Source of the DNA: Nocardioides mangrovi
GTDB taxonomy: Bacteria > Actinomycetota > Actinomycetes > Propionibacteriales > Nocardioidaceae
Assembly (NCBI RefSeq): GCF_020073815.1
Contig: NZ_JAIQZJ010000025.1
Coordinates: 1 to 45,018 of the forward strand
Direction: 5' to 3'
Length of the DNA: 45,018 nucleotides
The position numbers and the translations under genes were made by a program. Shown piece after piece: positions 1-8,160 of this stretch. Under the pieces are notes generated by a model, which was not told the origin of the DNA, ran no database searches, and saw only the letters and a program-made list of their open reading frames with translations. Each line of letters opens with the position of its first letter. Positions within the stretch are counted from its first letter, which is position 1.

Positions 1-326
1 AGCTCACCGATCTGCGCCAGCGTGATCTTCTCGCCCGCAGCACGTCGGCGTAGACAGGCCGCGATCACCGCCCGGTCCTCACCGGTCAACGCTCGACGCT
101 GGGCTGGAGCGCCCCTGGACGAAACACCCTCGACCACCGGCACGACACCGAGACCACCTACCTTCGAGCGAGCCAACTCCAACGTCACCGGAGCAGACTG
201 GCGCCACCAATCCCATGCCGACTGCTTCGCCACGCCAGCCTCGGCAGCCGCGGCCGAAACCGACCAGCCCTCCACCACCCGGTCAAAGAACGCGAGCCGC
301 ACCTCGTACCGAACTCCACGAACCAC
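1..326 (-). CDS. IS30-family transposase, N-terminal part (cut by window edge)
   Basis: Reading leftward from a GTG at 326 gives 108 codons without a stop up to the window edge. The protein has an N-terminal helical region (around VVEGWSVSAAAAEAGVAK, residues 17-34) followed by WWRQSA and then a second helix-turn-helix-like segment, ALTGEDRAVIAACLRRR, near residues 78-94. This two-part N-terminus, with a 'LT.EDR..I' second motif, is typical of actinobacterial IS30 transposases. The DDE catalytic domain would lie outside the window. A ribosome site (GGAGG, nine bases before the start) supports the GTG. The family call is by recognition of the N-terminus only; another HTH transposase is possible. 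It lies just beyond the 3' end of the MOSC gene, next to a broken terminator-like repeat. Confidence 0.6.
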   Translation of the reverse strand, partial: MVRGVRYEVRLAFFDRVVEGWSVSAAAAEAGVAKQSAWDWWRQSAPVTLELARSKVGGLGVVPVVEGVSSRGAPAQRRALTGEDRAVIAACLRRRAAGEKITLAQIGE

Positions 327-394
327 CTCACAACACCTCCACCACTCGGTGTTGCTTCGACCACCTGATTCCGCCGGTGGATCCGCAGCCGATA

Positions 395-408
395 CGTCAG
401 GTACGACG
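395..408. repeat. Single copy of a 14-bp terminator arm
   Basis: CGTCAGGTACGACG is identical to one arm of the perfect hairpin at 36565-36627. Here it overlaps the stop codon of the MOSC gene and no second arm is found nearby. On the minus strand GGATCC follows the arm 10-15 bases later at both places. It may be half of a repeated terminator cut by the neighbouring insertion sequence. Confidence 0.5.
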
Positions 409-1077
409 GTCGAGCCGGTCGCGCAGCCACTCCTCCTCGTCGGCGGGCAGGATGCCGGCGGCGAGGACGAGGTCGGCGGCGTCGAGGTCGCCCAGCAGGG
501 CGCGGAACGTGGTCGGCAGGTCGATGCCGTGGTCGGCGGTGGACAGCACGCGGACGGCGTCGCCGGGCCGGACCGTGCCGCCGGTGACGATCGCGAGGTA
601 GGCGCCCGTGCGGCCGACCTCGCTGAAGGTGCGGAGCCAGCCGGGCTCGCCCATCCGCAGGGCGAAGGTGGCGCAGGGCAGCCGCGGGCCGGTGACCTCG
701 AGGACGACCTCGTCACCGACCGCCCAGCGGTCACCGACCCGGGCGGCGTCGACGTCGAGGCCCTCGGTGGTGAGGTTCTCGCCGAAGGCGCCGTCGGCCA
801 GCGGCCGGTCGAGGCGGGCCGACCACCGGTCGAGCTCCTCGCGGGCGAACGCGTAGACCGCCTGGCCGTCGCCCCCGTGGCTGCGGGTGTCGCCGATGAA
901 GTCGCCGACCAGGCCGCTGCCGAGGCCTCCGTGCTTGGGGCCGGGCGCGCGGAGCAGCGCCGACTCCACGGGCCGCTTGTGGTGGCCGGTGACGCCGACC
1001 CGCTTGGCCGGGTTGGGCTCGCGGCTCCCGAGGTTGACCGACCGGACCCGGCCGGCGGGCTCAGCGGGCGACGGCAT
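397..1077 (-). CDS. MOSC domain protein (YiiM-like)
   Basis: 226 residues. MOSC domains bind sulfur-carrying metal centres such as the molybdenum cofactor; YiiM-type members have been linked to resistance to N-hydroxylated base analogues. Visible markers are HGGDGQAVYAFAREELDRW near residues 67-85, GENLTTEGLDV near 99-109, and a Cys in LPCATF near residue 138, at the position of the conserved MOSC cysteine. The start overlaps the end of the upstream methyltransferase gene by 17 bases, so the two are probably cotranscribed with aidB. The length fits stand-alone MOSC proteins. The substrate is not evident. The family is fairly sure; the role is inferred. Confidence 0.85.
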   Translation of the reverse strand: MPSPAEPAGRVRSVNLGSREPNPAKRVGVTGHHKRPVESALLRAPGPKHGGLGSGLVGDFIGDTRSHGGDGQAVYAFAREELDRWSARLDRPLADGAFGENLTTEGLDVDAARVGDRWAVGDEVVLEVTGPRLPCATFALRMGEPGWLRTFSEVGRTGAYLAIVTGGTVRPGDAVRVLSTADHGIDLPTTFRALLGDLDAADLVLAAGILPADEEEWLRDRLDRRT

Positions 1078-1810
1078 CGATCTCGAGCCGTACGTAGTCG
1101 ACGACGGGCTCGTCGAGGGCGAGGCGTACGTCGCGGACGAAGCCGGCGCGGTCGGCCTCGGGGAGCGCGTCGAGCTTCGAGCCCAGGACGACGGTGGCGA
1201 GGTAGCGCTCGAGCACGTCGGCGTCCTCGCAGCGGAAGGGATCGGCGCGCAGGACCACGGACCGCACCTCGAAGCCGGCGTCGAGGAGCCGCGCCCGGGT
1301 GTCGTCCTCGCCGGCGAACTCCCAGCCGTCGTGCTCCTCGCCGGTGACCCTCGCCAGCGCGCGGTTGACGCCGGCGACGTTGCCGCGACCGCCGCAGTCG
1401 GTGGTCAGCGCGGCGCCCGGCCGCATGGCGGCGCGGAGGTTCGCGAAGAGCCCGGCGTGGTCCTGGATCCAGTGGAACGCGGCGACGCTCATGACGGCGT
1501 CGACCGGCTCGGGCACCGGCAGCGGCGGTCGGGTGAGGTCGGCGCGTACCAGCGTCGCGCGGTCGCCGAGCCGCTCCCGTGCCTGGTCGAGCATCTGCTG
1601 CGAGCCGTCGATGCCGACCACCCGCACGCCCGGCCACCGCTCGAGCAGCGCGGCTGCGTCCCGCCCGGTGCCACAGCCGGCATCGAGCACGAGCTCGTCA
1701 CCGCCCAGGCCCGCGAGCTCCATGCGGTCGAGGACCCGTTGGCCCCACGCGACGTGGGGGAGCGGGAGCGCGTCGTACGACGCGGCGTCCCACTCGCGCA
1801 CGCTGCTCAT
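1061..1810 (-). CDS. SAM-dependent class I methyltransferase
   Basis: 249 residues. Motif I, VLDAGCGTGRDAAALLERWP (about residues 41-60), is the SAM-binding glycine loop; an acidic residue follows in VVGIDGSQQML (about 64-74), and the post-motif RADLTRPPLP lies near 90-99. FHWIQD near residue 114 is typical of the trans-aconitate/UbiE-like group. The C-terminal half gives no substrate clue. The ATG shares an ATGA overlap with the aidB stop, showing translational coupling in an aidB–methyltransferase–MOSC operon. Being next to aidB might suggest a link to alkylation stress, but that is only inference from position. Confidence 0.85.
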   Translation of the reverse strand: MSSVREWDAASYDALPLPHVAWGQRVLDRMELAGLGGDELVLDAGCGTGRDAAALLERWPGVRVVGIDGSQQMLDQARERLGDRATLVRADLTRPPLPVPEPVDAVMSVAAFHWIQDHAGLFANLRAAMRPGAALTTDCGGRGNVAGVNRALARVTGEEHDGWEFAGEDDTRARLLDAGFEVRSVVLRADPFRCEDADVLERYLATVVLGSKLDALPEADRAGFVRDVRLALDEPVVDYVRLEIDAVAR

Positions 1811-3453
1811 GCGACGACGGGCGTGGTGCGCTCGACGATCGATCGCAGGTCGCCGCCGGCGAGTGTGCCCAGCACCCCGTCGTAGGACGACCCGAGGCGC
1901 GACGCGCAGAACACGTCGGCGACCTCCGGCGGGGCGAACCGCACGAGCAGGGAGCCCTGGAGGCAGAGCGCCATCCGGGAGGCGAGCCGGCGGGCGTTGA
2001 CCTCGAGCGAGCCCGGGTCGTCCATCAGCGAGCCGATGAGCGCGAGCGTGTCCTCGATCGCCCGGTCGAGCCGCGCGTCGCCGCCGCGAGCCCGGCCGAC
2101 CTCGGTGATCCAGGCGTCCAGGACCTCCGGCTCGCGGCCGAGCGCGCGGAGGACGTCGAGCGCGTTGACGTTGCCCGAGCCCTCCCACACCGAGTTGAGC
2201 GGCGCCTCGCGGTAGAGCAGCGGCAGGCCCGACTCCTCGACGTACCCGTTGCCGCCCAGGCACTCCAGCGCCTCGGCGACGAGGAACGGCGTGCGCTTGC
2301 AGACCCAGAACTTCGCCAGCGGCAGCGCGATCCGGCGCAGGGCGGCCTCGTGCGGGTCCTGGATGTTGTCGACGGCGGACGCGAGCCGGATCGCGAGCGC
2401 GGTCGCCGCCTCGGTCTCGACGGCCATGTCGGCGAGGACGTTCTGCATGAGCGGCTTCTCCGCGAGGAGAGAGCCGAACGCCGAGCGGTGCGCAGCGTGC
2501 CAGCTGGCCTCGTTGACCGCGCGCCGCATCAGCGACGTCGACCCGAGGACGCAGTCGAGCCGGGTCGCCGCCACCATCTCGATGATGGTGCGCACCCCGC
2601 GGCCCTCGTCGCCGAGCCGGAGCGCGACCGTGCCGTCGAACTCCAGCTCCGACGACGCGTTGGAGCGGTTGCCCAGCTTGTCCTTGAGCCGCACCACGTC
2701 GAGCTGGTTGCGGGTCCCGTCCGCGAGCACGCGCGGCACCACGAAGCACGTCACCCCGCCCTCGGCCTGCGCGAGCACCAGGAAGACGTCGTTCATCGGG
2801 GCGGAGGTGAACCACTTGTGGCCGTGCAGGGTGTACTCGCCCTCCACGGAGGTACGCCGCGCCTCGGTGACGTTCGCCCGGACGTCGGATCCGCCCTGCT
2901 TCTCGGTCATCCCCATCCCGGCGAGCGCGCCGAGCTTGGCCGACGGAGCCCGGACCCCGGGGTCGTAGGACAGCGACGCCAGCAGGGGGGTCCACTCCTT
3001 GGCGAGCGCGTCGTCGGCCCGCAGCGCCGGGACCGCGGCGTAGGTCATCGAGATCGGGCAGCCGTGGCCCGGCTCGGTGTGCGACCAGGCCATGAAGCCC
3101 GCGGCGCGGCGTACGTGCGCGTGCGGCGAGTCGGACTCCCAGGGCGCCGCGGCGAGGCCCTGGCCGACCGCGCGCTCCATCAGCCAGTGCCAGGACGGGT
3201 GGAACTCGACCTCGTCGATCCGGTTGCCGTAGCGGTCGTACGGCGTGAGCCGGGGGTGGTGCTCGTTGGCGAGCATCCCGTGCTCACGCGCCTCGGCGGT
3301 GCCGGCGAGCGCACCGATCGGGGCGATGTCGTCGACCACCTCGGCCGACCCGTGCCGGGTGACCGCCTCGACGAGGGCGTGGTCGCCCGTGACGATGTTG
3401 TGACCAACGAGGAGCGGCGCCTGGTTCGTGGCTACCCGGATGTTGGAATCCAT
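1807..3453 (-). CDS. aidB: AidB-like acyl-CoA dehydrogenase family flavoprotein
   Basis: 548 residues, close to E. coli AidB (about 541), with strong similarity along the whole length. AidB binds FAD and DNA and is induced in the adaptive response to alkylating agents; its exact reaction is unclear. Recognised segments include NQAPLLVGHN at the N-terminus, GMGMTEKQGGSDVRANVTEA (FAD-binding acyl-CoA dehydrogenase signature), GHKWFTSAP, LKDKLGNRSNASSELEFDG and NSVWEGSGNVNALDVLRAL. The start chosen is ATG at 3453, six bases after TACCGT, with no ribosome site, which fits a leaderless transcript. A start 57 bases upstream would run into the divergent yihY gene. It heads a three-gene operon. Confidence 0.92.
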   Translation of the reverse strand: MDSNIRVATNQAPLLVGHNIVTGDHALVEAVTRHGSAEVVDDIAPIGALAGTAEAREHGMLANEHHPRLTPYDRYGNRIDEVEFHPSWHWLMERAVGQGLAAAPWESDSPHAHVRRAAGFMAWSHTEPGHGCPISMTYAAVPALRADDALAKEWTPLLASLSYDPGVRAPSAKLGALAGMGMTEKQGGSDVRANVTEARRTSVEGEYTLHGHKWFTSAPMNDVFLVLAQAEGGVTCFVVPRVLADGTRNQLDVVRLKDKLGNRSNASSELEFDGTVALRLGDEGRGVRTIIEMVAATRLDCVLGSTSLMRRAVNEASWHAAHRSAFGSLLAEKPLMQNVLADMAVETEAATALAIRLASAVDNIQDPHEAALRRIALPLAKFWVCKRTPFLVAEALECLGGNGYVEESGLPLLYREAPLNSVWEGSGNVNALDVLRALGREPEVLDAWITEVGRARGGDARLDRAIEDTLALIGSLMDDPGSLEVNARRLASRMALCLQGSLLVRFAPPEVADVFCASRLGSSYDGVLGTLAGGDLRSIVERTTPVVA

Positions 3454-3470
3454 GTGCCTACGGTAGGTCC
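3454..3470. promoter_or_regulatory. Overlapping divergent leaderless promoters (aidB / yihY)
   Basis: Only 17 bases separate two ATG codons. The centre, TACGGTA (3459-3465), gives a TAnnnT -10 box on each strand (TACGGT plus, TACCGT minus). Each box is followed by exactly six bases and then ATG. No Shine-Dalgarno site fits in the gap. The start codons are 18 bp apart, the layout described for bidirectional bacterial promoters with overlapping -10 elements. Confidence 0.7.
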
Positions 3471-4463
3471 ATGACCGAGGCGGAGCGTGCGCAGACTCGG
3501 CCGCGCGCATCCTCCGGCCCCGTGGCGTCGGCGCTGGCGGCCCGCTGGGCGACGGCCCGCGCGCTGGTCTGGCGGCTGGTGGTCACGACGGTCGGCAGCT
3601 GCCTGCGCTACCGGGTCACCGGCCTCGCGGCCGAGGCGGCGTTCTTCGCGGTGCTCTCGGTCCCGCCGCTGATCTTCGCGCTGGCCGGCGCCATCGGCTT
3701 CGTCACCGACCGCTTCAGCGCGGGGCAGGTGGACGACGTACGCACGGCGGTGATCGACCTCGCCAGTCGCGGGCTCACCGACGGCGCGGTCAACAAGATC
3801 ATCACGCCGACCATCGACGACGTCCTCAAGGGCGGCCGCATCGACGTCATCTCGCTCGGCTTCGTGCTCGCGCTCTGGTCGGGGTCGCGGGCGCTGCACG
3901 TCTTCGTCGACGCGATCACGATCATGCACGGGCTCGGGGGGCACCGCGGGATCGTCAAGACCCGCGCGCTGTCCTTCCTGCTCTACATCCTCGCCCTGGT
4001 CACCGGCGTCTTCATGATCCCGCTCGTCGTCGCCGGACCGGACCTCGTGGCGGCGTGGCTCCCCGAGCGCCTCGACTTCCTCATGCACTTCTACTGGCCG
4101 CTGGTGATCGTGATCTGCGTCTGCTTCCTCGCGACGCTCTACCACGTGTCCGTCCCGGTGCGGACCAACTGGAGCTTCAACCTCCCGGGCGCCACCTTCG
4201 CCTTCGCCGGCTGGGTCGTCGGGTCCTTCCTGCTGCGGTGGTTCCTCACCATCACCGCCACCGACTCGCGCTCGATCTACGGCCCGCTCGCGGCCCCCAT
4301 CGCGGTGCTGCTCTGGCTCTACCTGGTCTCGATCGCGGTGCTCATCGGCGCGGCCGTCAACGCGGCGTTCGACGAGGTCTTCCCGCAGAAGACGACCGTG
4401 CTCGCGCGACTCGAGCTCGTGCAGCGGCTACGCCGTACCGTCACCCGCCAGGCGAACGGCTAG
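3471..4463 (+). CDS. YihY/BrkB family inner membrane protein
   Basis: 330 residues. YihY/BrkB proteins have about six membrane spans; the family was once called RNase BN, but that activity belongs to another protein, and the real function is unknown (permease or envelope roles have been proposed). Visible features: a cytoplasmic N-terminus of about 45 residues, GLAAEAAFFAVLSVPPLIFA near 51-70 with the family's conserved AAF..L pattern, and later spans near 141-160, 185-210, 230-255 and 270-295. FNLPGATFAFAGWVVGSFLL matches the conserved 'PGA' region. Start is ATG six bases after TACGGT, divergent from aidB. The K+ channel gene follows within 11 bases. Confidence 0.88.
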   Translation: MTEAERAQTRPRASSGPVASALAARWATARALVWRLVVTTVGSCLRYRVTGLAAEAAFFAVLSVPPLIFALAGAIGFVTDRFSAGQVDDVRTAVIDLASRGLTDGAVNKIITPTIDDVLKGGRIDVISLGFVLALWSGSRALHVFVDAITIMHGLGGHRGIVKTRALSFLLYILALVTGVFMIPLVVAGPDLVAAWLPERLDFLMHFYWPLVIVICVCFLATLYHVSVPVRTNWSFNLPGATFAFAGWVVGSFLLRWFLTITATDSRSIYGPLAAPIAVLLWLYLVSIAVLIGAAVNAAFDEVFPQKTTVLARLELVQRLRRTVTRQANG

Positions 4464-4466
4464 ATT
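4461..4466 (+). promoter_or_regulatory. Leaderless -10 box for the K+ channel gene
   Basis: TAGATT lies seven bases before the GTG start, and its first three bases are the stop codon of the yihY gene. No ribosome site is seen, so a leaderless transcript is likely in addition to any readthrough. Confidence 0.5.
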
Positions 4467-4473
4467 CACCCTC

Positions 4474-5577
4474 GTGCCGGACGACTCCAGCGACATCACG
4501 CAGGGCCGCGCCCGCGGCAAGCTGTCGCTCCCCGACCCCGCACGCTCGCCGTGGTGGGAGCTCGGCCGCCGGCTGCTGCTGGCGCTCGCGATCCTGGTCG
4601 GCACCGTCCTGATCGTCTACCTCGACCGCGGCGCCTATCGCGACGGCAACGACCCGCCGCACTACGGCGTCAACCTGATCGACTCGATCTACTACACGAC
4701 CGTCACGCTGAGCACGACCGGGTACGGCGACATCGCTCCGGTCGCCCCGCACGCCCGGCTGATCAACGCGTTCGTGATCACCCCGCTCCGCATCGCCTTC
4801 CTGGTGCTGTTGATCGGGACCACCCTCGAGGTGCTCGCCTCGCAGGGTCGAGAGATGTTCCGCATCGCCCGGTGGAGGAAGAACATGGCGTCCCACGTCG
4901 TCGTCATCGGCTACGGCACCAAGGGCCGTGCCGCGGTCGACACCCTCGTCAACAACGGGCTCGAGCGGGAGGCGATCGTCGTGGTCGACCCGGGCTCGAG
5001 CGCGTTGCAGGAGGCGCACGCCGACGGCCTCGCCGTGGTCACCGGCGACGCGACCCGCCGCGACGTGCTGCGCCGGGCCGGTGTGGCAGAGGCCGACCAG
5101 GTCATCATCACGACCAACCGCGACGACTCCAACGTGCTCGCCACCCTCACCGTGCGCCAGCTCAACCCGGACGTCTGGATCGTGGCCGCGGTCCGGGAGC
5201 AGGAGAACGTGGCGCTCATGCGCCAGTCCGGCGCCAACTCGGTCATCACGTCCTCGGACGCCGTCGGCCGGCTGCTCGGGCTCTCCTCGCTCTCGCCGAC
5301 GCTCGGGCAGGTGATGGAGGACCTCCTCACGTACGGCGAGGGCCTCGAGGTCGCCGAGCGTGAGCTGATCGTCTCCGAGGTCGGCAAGCAGCCCCAGCAG
5401 CTGCCCGACCAGGTGATCGCGGTGGTCCGCGACGAGAAGGTCTACCGCTACTTCGACCCGGTGGTCACCCAGCTCGCCCGCGGCGACCGGCTGATCGTCG
5501 TACGCCCGGCGCGCGAGCTGCCCTGGGCGCCCCGTCCCGGCACGCACAACGAGGAGCTCGCGTCCGAGGACTCGTGA
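4474..5577 (+). CDS. Two-span potassium channel with RCK/TrkA-N domain
   Basis: 367 residues. The N-terminal half is a Kir/KcsA-like pore: membrane span near 27-48, pore helix IDSIYYTTVTLS, selectivity filter TTGYGD at residues 81-86 and a second span near 98-120. A Rossmann RCK domain follows (VVVIGYGTKGRAAV near 142-155, acidic VVVDPG at strand 2, then NRDDSNVLATLTVRQLNP) and a smaller RCK-C/TrkA-C-like end. Such channels pass K+ at the cell membrane and are gated by nucleotide or ions bound to the RCK ring. The GTG start follows TAGATT by seven bases. It probably sits on its own transcript. The family is clear; ligand and selectivity are inferred from the filter. Confidence 0.93.
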   Translation: MPDDSSDITQGRARGKLSLPDPARSPWWELGRRLLLALAILVGTVLIVYLDRGAYRDGNDPPHYGVNLIDSIYYTTVTLSTTGYGDIAPVAPHARLINAFVITPLRIAFLVLLIGTTLEVLASQGREMFRIARWRKNMASHVVVIGYGTKGRAAVDTLVNNGLEREAIVVVDPGSSALQEAHADGLAVVTGDATRRDVLRRAGVAEADQVIITTNRDDSNVLATLTVRQLNPDVWIVAAVREQENVALMRQSGANSVITSSDAVGRLLGLSSLSPTLGQVMEDLLTYGEGLEVAERELIVSEVGKQPQQLPDQVIAVVRDEKVYRYFDPVVTQLARGDRLIVVRPARELPWAPRPGTHNEELASEDS

Positions 5578-5621
5578 TCGGCCGTTTGCGCAGCTTCCCC
5601 ACAAAACGGACGGTGGACGGC

Positions 5622-5627
5622 TAGCCT
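5622..5627 (+). promoter_or_regulatory. Leaderless -10 box for the histidine kinase gene
   Basis: TAGCCT ends seven bases before the GTG at 5635; no ribosome site lies between. A weak dyad (CCGTTT ... AAACGG, about 5583-5609) lies just upstream and might end transcription from the channel gene. Confidence 0.5.
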
Positions 5628-5634
5628 GCTGGAC

Positions 5635-7671
5635 GTGGGTGGGGGCCCTGTGGGTGGAACGCGCGACAACCGGCTGCAACCGCACGTCTACGTGGGTGCA
5701 GCCGGGGCTTTGTGCTTCGCTGCGCTCATGGTCGTGTCGGGCCTGGTGCCGCGCATGTCCGCGCTCGACGGGGAGTCCTTCTCGGCCCTCTGGCCGGCCG
5801 GCGGCATCCCGATCCTCTGGCTCCTGGTCCGCGGCGCTCGCACCGTGTCGGTCGACTCCGCGCTGCTCGTCGCCGCGGCGTACGCCGCCAACCTGGTCGC
5901 CGGTGCCGACCTCGGCCTCGCGGCCGTCTTCGCCGCCGCCAACGTCGTGCAGACCTGGGTCGCGGTGCTGCTGCTGCGCCGGTGGTGCCCGCGCCTGTGG
6001 GGCTGCGGGGGACAGGCGCCCCTGGACCGGCCGCGGTCGGTCGCGGGTCTCGGTGCCGCGCTGGTCGTCGCGATCGCCGTCGGCACCGGGATCGGTACGG
6101 CGGGCGCGCTGCTGCTGCCGGACCAGGTGCCCGGCGGCTTCGGCACCGTCGACGTGGCGCTGTGGTTCGGGCGCAACCTGTGCGCCGCGCTGATCGTGCT
6201 GGGCTTCGGGCTCCTGCTGGGGCAGCGGATCACCTCGCCGCGACCGCGCCCGAGCGCACGCGGCGAGGGCGGTGTCATCGAGCTGACGGCCGCGCTCACC
6301 TTCACCGTCGGCATGTACGCGCTGGTCTTCCAGTTCGACGATCTCCCGCTGACCTTCCCGCTGCTCGCCGCGAGCGTGTGGGTGGGCGCCCGCTTCTCGA
6401 CGCTGGTCAGCGCCTCGCACTCGCTCGTCGTCGGCCTGGTGACGATGGCGCTGACCCTCAACGGCACCGGCCCGTTCGCGGGGGTCGACGACGTCGCCCT
6501 CGGCTACCTGCTCGCCCAGCTCTACGTCAGCACGATCGCGCTCACCGGGCTGGCCATCGCGACCGGCCGCGACGAGCGGGTCGCGCTCGCCGACGAGCTG
6601 CGGCGCACCCGAGAGGCGGCCGTCTACGAGGAGCGGATGCGGGCCGCGGTCATCGGGTCGATGACCGAGGGTGTCCTCGTCGTCGACGAGGCCGGTGACC
6701 TGCTCGTCCAGAACGAGGCCGCCGCTCGCGCGCTCGGCATGGCGGCCCCGCTCAGCGCGGGCACGATCGCCGCCATCGAGTCGACCCGGCTCGACGGCAG
6801 CGAGGTCACCAAGGACCACCAGCCCAGCTGCCGCGCGCTGGCCGGTGAGGCCGTGTACGACGAGCAGCTGCTGATCCGCATCGACGACGGCACGGAGCGG
6901 GTGCTGACGATCTCGGCGATCCCGCTGCCCCGGGACGAGATCAACGCCCGCGCCCGCGCGCTCATGCTGATCCGTGACACGACCTCCGACCACGCCAACC
7001 GCGAGGAGCTCTCGGCGTTCGCCGGGGTCGTCGCGCACGACCTGCGCAACCCGCTGGCCGCGATCGACGGCTGGACGGAGATGATCGCCGACGAGCTCGA
7101 CGCCGGCGCCCTCGACGCCCAGCTCGCGCAGGAGTTCGTCTCCCGTGTGCGGTCGGCCTCGCGGCGGATGCGGGAGCTGATCCGTGACCTGCTGGCCCAC
7201 GCCACCAGCAGCGCCCGCGACCTCGATGTCGGCAAGGTCGAGATCGCGGCCCTGGTCCGCGAGATCGCCGCCGGCCGGCACGCGGAGGGCCAGGTCAGCG
7301 CCGAGCACGCACCCGCCGTCCTCGGCGACCCGGTGCTGATCCGCCAGGTCCTCGACAACCTGATCGGCAACGCGCTCAAGTACGTCGCACCGGGGGAGCA
7401 GGCCAAGGTCGCCGTCCGCGGCGCCCGCACCGACGCCCGCTGGGTCACCATCCAGGTCGCCGACAACGGCATCGGCATCCCCGAGGGCGATCGCGACCGG
7501 ATCTTCGAGGAGTTCCACCGCGCGCACTACCGGGAGTACGAAGGCAGCGGCCTCGGGCTCTCGATCGTCCGCCGGATCGTGAACCGGCACGGCGGCACCA
7601 TCAGTGCGATGCCCAACCCCGAAGGACAGGGCTCGGTCTTCGAGTTCACGCTCCCGGCGTACGACGCCTGA
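5635..7671 (+). CDS. Orphan MASE1-type sensor histidine kinase
   Basis: 678 residues. About residues 15-315 hold eight or so hydrophobic spans with a MASE1-like integral sensor (SFSALWPAGGIPILWLLVRG near 48-67). A short linker helix and a PAS-like segment follow (VLVVDEAGDLLVQNEAAARA near 349-368). The dimerisation box is FAGVVAHDLRNPLAAIDG with phospho-acceptor His468; the ATPase has DNLIGNALKY near 573, ADNGIGIP near 608 and GSGLGLSIVRRI near 637. The GTG start follows TAGCCT by seven bases; a second in-frame GTG at 5650 is possible. No response regulator gene lies next to it, so its partner and signal are unknown. Confidence 0.92.
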   Translation: MGGGPVGGTRDNRLQPHVYVGAAGALCFAALMVVSGLVPRMSALDGESFSALWPAGGIPILWLLVRGARTVSVDSALLVAAAYAANLVAGADLGLAAVFAAANVVQTWVAVLLLRRWCPRLWGCGGQAPLDRPRSVAGLGAALVVAIAVGTGIGTAGALLLPDQVPGGFGTVDVALWFGRNLCAALIVLGFGLLLGQRITSPRPRPSARGEGGVIELTAALTFTVGMYALVFQFDDLPLTFPLLAASVWVGARFSTLVSASHSLVVGLVTMALTLNGTGPFAGVDDVALGYLLAQLYVSTIALTGLAIATGRDERVALADELRRTREAAVYEERMRAAVIGSMTEGVLVVDEAGDLLVQNEAAARALGMAAPLSAGTIAAIESTRLDGSEVTKDHQPSCRALAGEAVYDEQLLIRIDDGTERVLTISAIPLPRDEINARARALMLIRDTTSDHANREELSAFAGVVAHDLRNPLAAIDGWTEMIADELDAGALDAQLAQEFVSRVRSASRRMRELIRDLLAHATSSARDLDVGKVEIAALVREIAAGRHAEGQVSAEHAPAVLGDPVLIRQVLDNLIGNALKYVAPGEQAKVAVRGARTDARWVTIQVADNGIGIPEGDRDRIFEEFHRAHYREYEGSGLGLSIVRRIVNRHGGTISAMPNPEGQGSVFEFTLPAYDA

Positions 7672-7704
7672 GGGATTCATCCGGACGCTCATCCCTCCGG
7701 GTGA

Positions 7705-7719
7705 GCCGCCCGGGGCGGC
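7705..7719 (+). terminator. Hairpin after the kinase gene
   Basis: GCCGCC and GGCGGC form a six-pair stem with a three-base loop 33 bases after the kinase stop. There is no T run, as is usual for high-GC actinobacteria. Confidence 0.45.
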
Positions 7720-7880
7720 CACGAGCGATCCTGACCCTGCCCGTGCGGCCCACCCTTCGTCCCCGCGCCTCGGGGGATCGGGGCGGGGTGCGGCCGCCGG
7801 GTCCAGCCGGATCAGACCTGGCCATTTGTTGTGCTTCTGCCAGATTCCTGCAAGGTCGCCCGCGCTCACCGGACGGCGCC
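7720..7880. other. Intergenic DNA with no recognisable gene
   Basis: Short frames on both strands lack starts with ribosome sites or family features. The stretch 7823-7850 is less GC-rich than its surroundings and may belong to a promoter for the RNA candidate that follows. Confidence 0.4.
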
Positions 7881-8010
7881 TACTCTGGAGGAGAACCACC
7901 TCGGCGACCCGAGACGCCGATCTGGTTCCGCCCCGTCGGCTCAGTCCGGCGGGACACACGTCGACAGGGAGGGGGCCCGAGGTCGTCGCTGCCCTCGGAC
8001 CCTCCCTGTC
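7881..8010 (+). ncRNA. Candidate structured small RNA, three hairpins
   Basis: TACTCT (7881-7886) could be a -10 box, and no convincing coding frame follows. Three consecutive stems can be drawn: GAACCA/TGGTTC (7893-7898 with 7923-7928) enclosing TCGGCG/CGCCGA (7901-7906 with 7915-7920); CCCGTCGG/CCGGCGGG (7932-7939 with 7946-7953, one G-U pair); and the long final stem 7963-8010. A promoter-like box, stacked stems and a terminator-like end fit a free-standing RNA of about 120 bases. I do not recognise it as SRP, tmRNA, 6S, 6C or RNase P RNA, nor as a known riboswitch. Orientation is not certain, since the last stem also ends the opposite operon. Confidence 0.4.
7963..8010. terminator. Long two-part hairpin, probably bidirectional terminator
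   Basis: GACAGGGAGGG (7963-7973) pairs perfectly with CCCTCCCTGTC (8000-8010), and inside it CCGAGG (7977-7982) pairs with CCTCGG (7993-7998). It starts 24 bases beyond the stop of the minus-strand small membrane gene and may also end the plus-strand RNA candidate. Confidence 0.65.
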
Positions 8011-8034
8011 CTCGCTGTCTCGGCTGCCCGTGGG

Positions 8035-8160
8035 CTACCCGCGTCGCTGCAGGTAGAGCACGACCGCGATCACGACGGCCAGGGTGACCACCAGGAGCCA
8101 CGGGTGGTGGTGGAGCAGGTAGAACCCGCCCACGCCCCGCCTACCGATGAGGGTCGTCAT
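8035..8160 (-). CDS. Small membrane protein, 41 residues
   Basis: Starts at ATG 8160, overlapping the end of the upstream 106-residue gene by 20 bases in another frame, and stops at 8035. The sequence has a basic, glycine-rich start (MTTLIGRRGVGGF), a short His-rich turn (LLHHHPW) and one strong span (LLVVTLAVVIAVVLYL) ending in QRRG, that is, one helix with positive ends. A strong terminator follows 24 bases later. Single-span proteins of this size are common and often missed by annotation; no family is recognised. Overlap and terminator position support expression; function unknown. Confidence 0.5.
   Translation of the reverse strand: MTTLIGRRGVGGFYLLHHHPWLLVVTLAVVIAVVLYLQRRG

Noticed and set aside
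3471..4463. Calling the YihY protein ribonuclease BN
   Set aside because: That name came from an old misassignment; the protein is an integral membrane protein without nuclease motifs.
4441..7959. Very long open frame on the minus strand (over 1100 codons)
   Set aside because: It is the antisense shadow of the YihY, K+ channel and kinase genes, a common artefact at this GC content; its product is Arg/Asp/Gln-rich with no domain.
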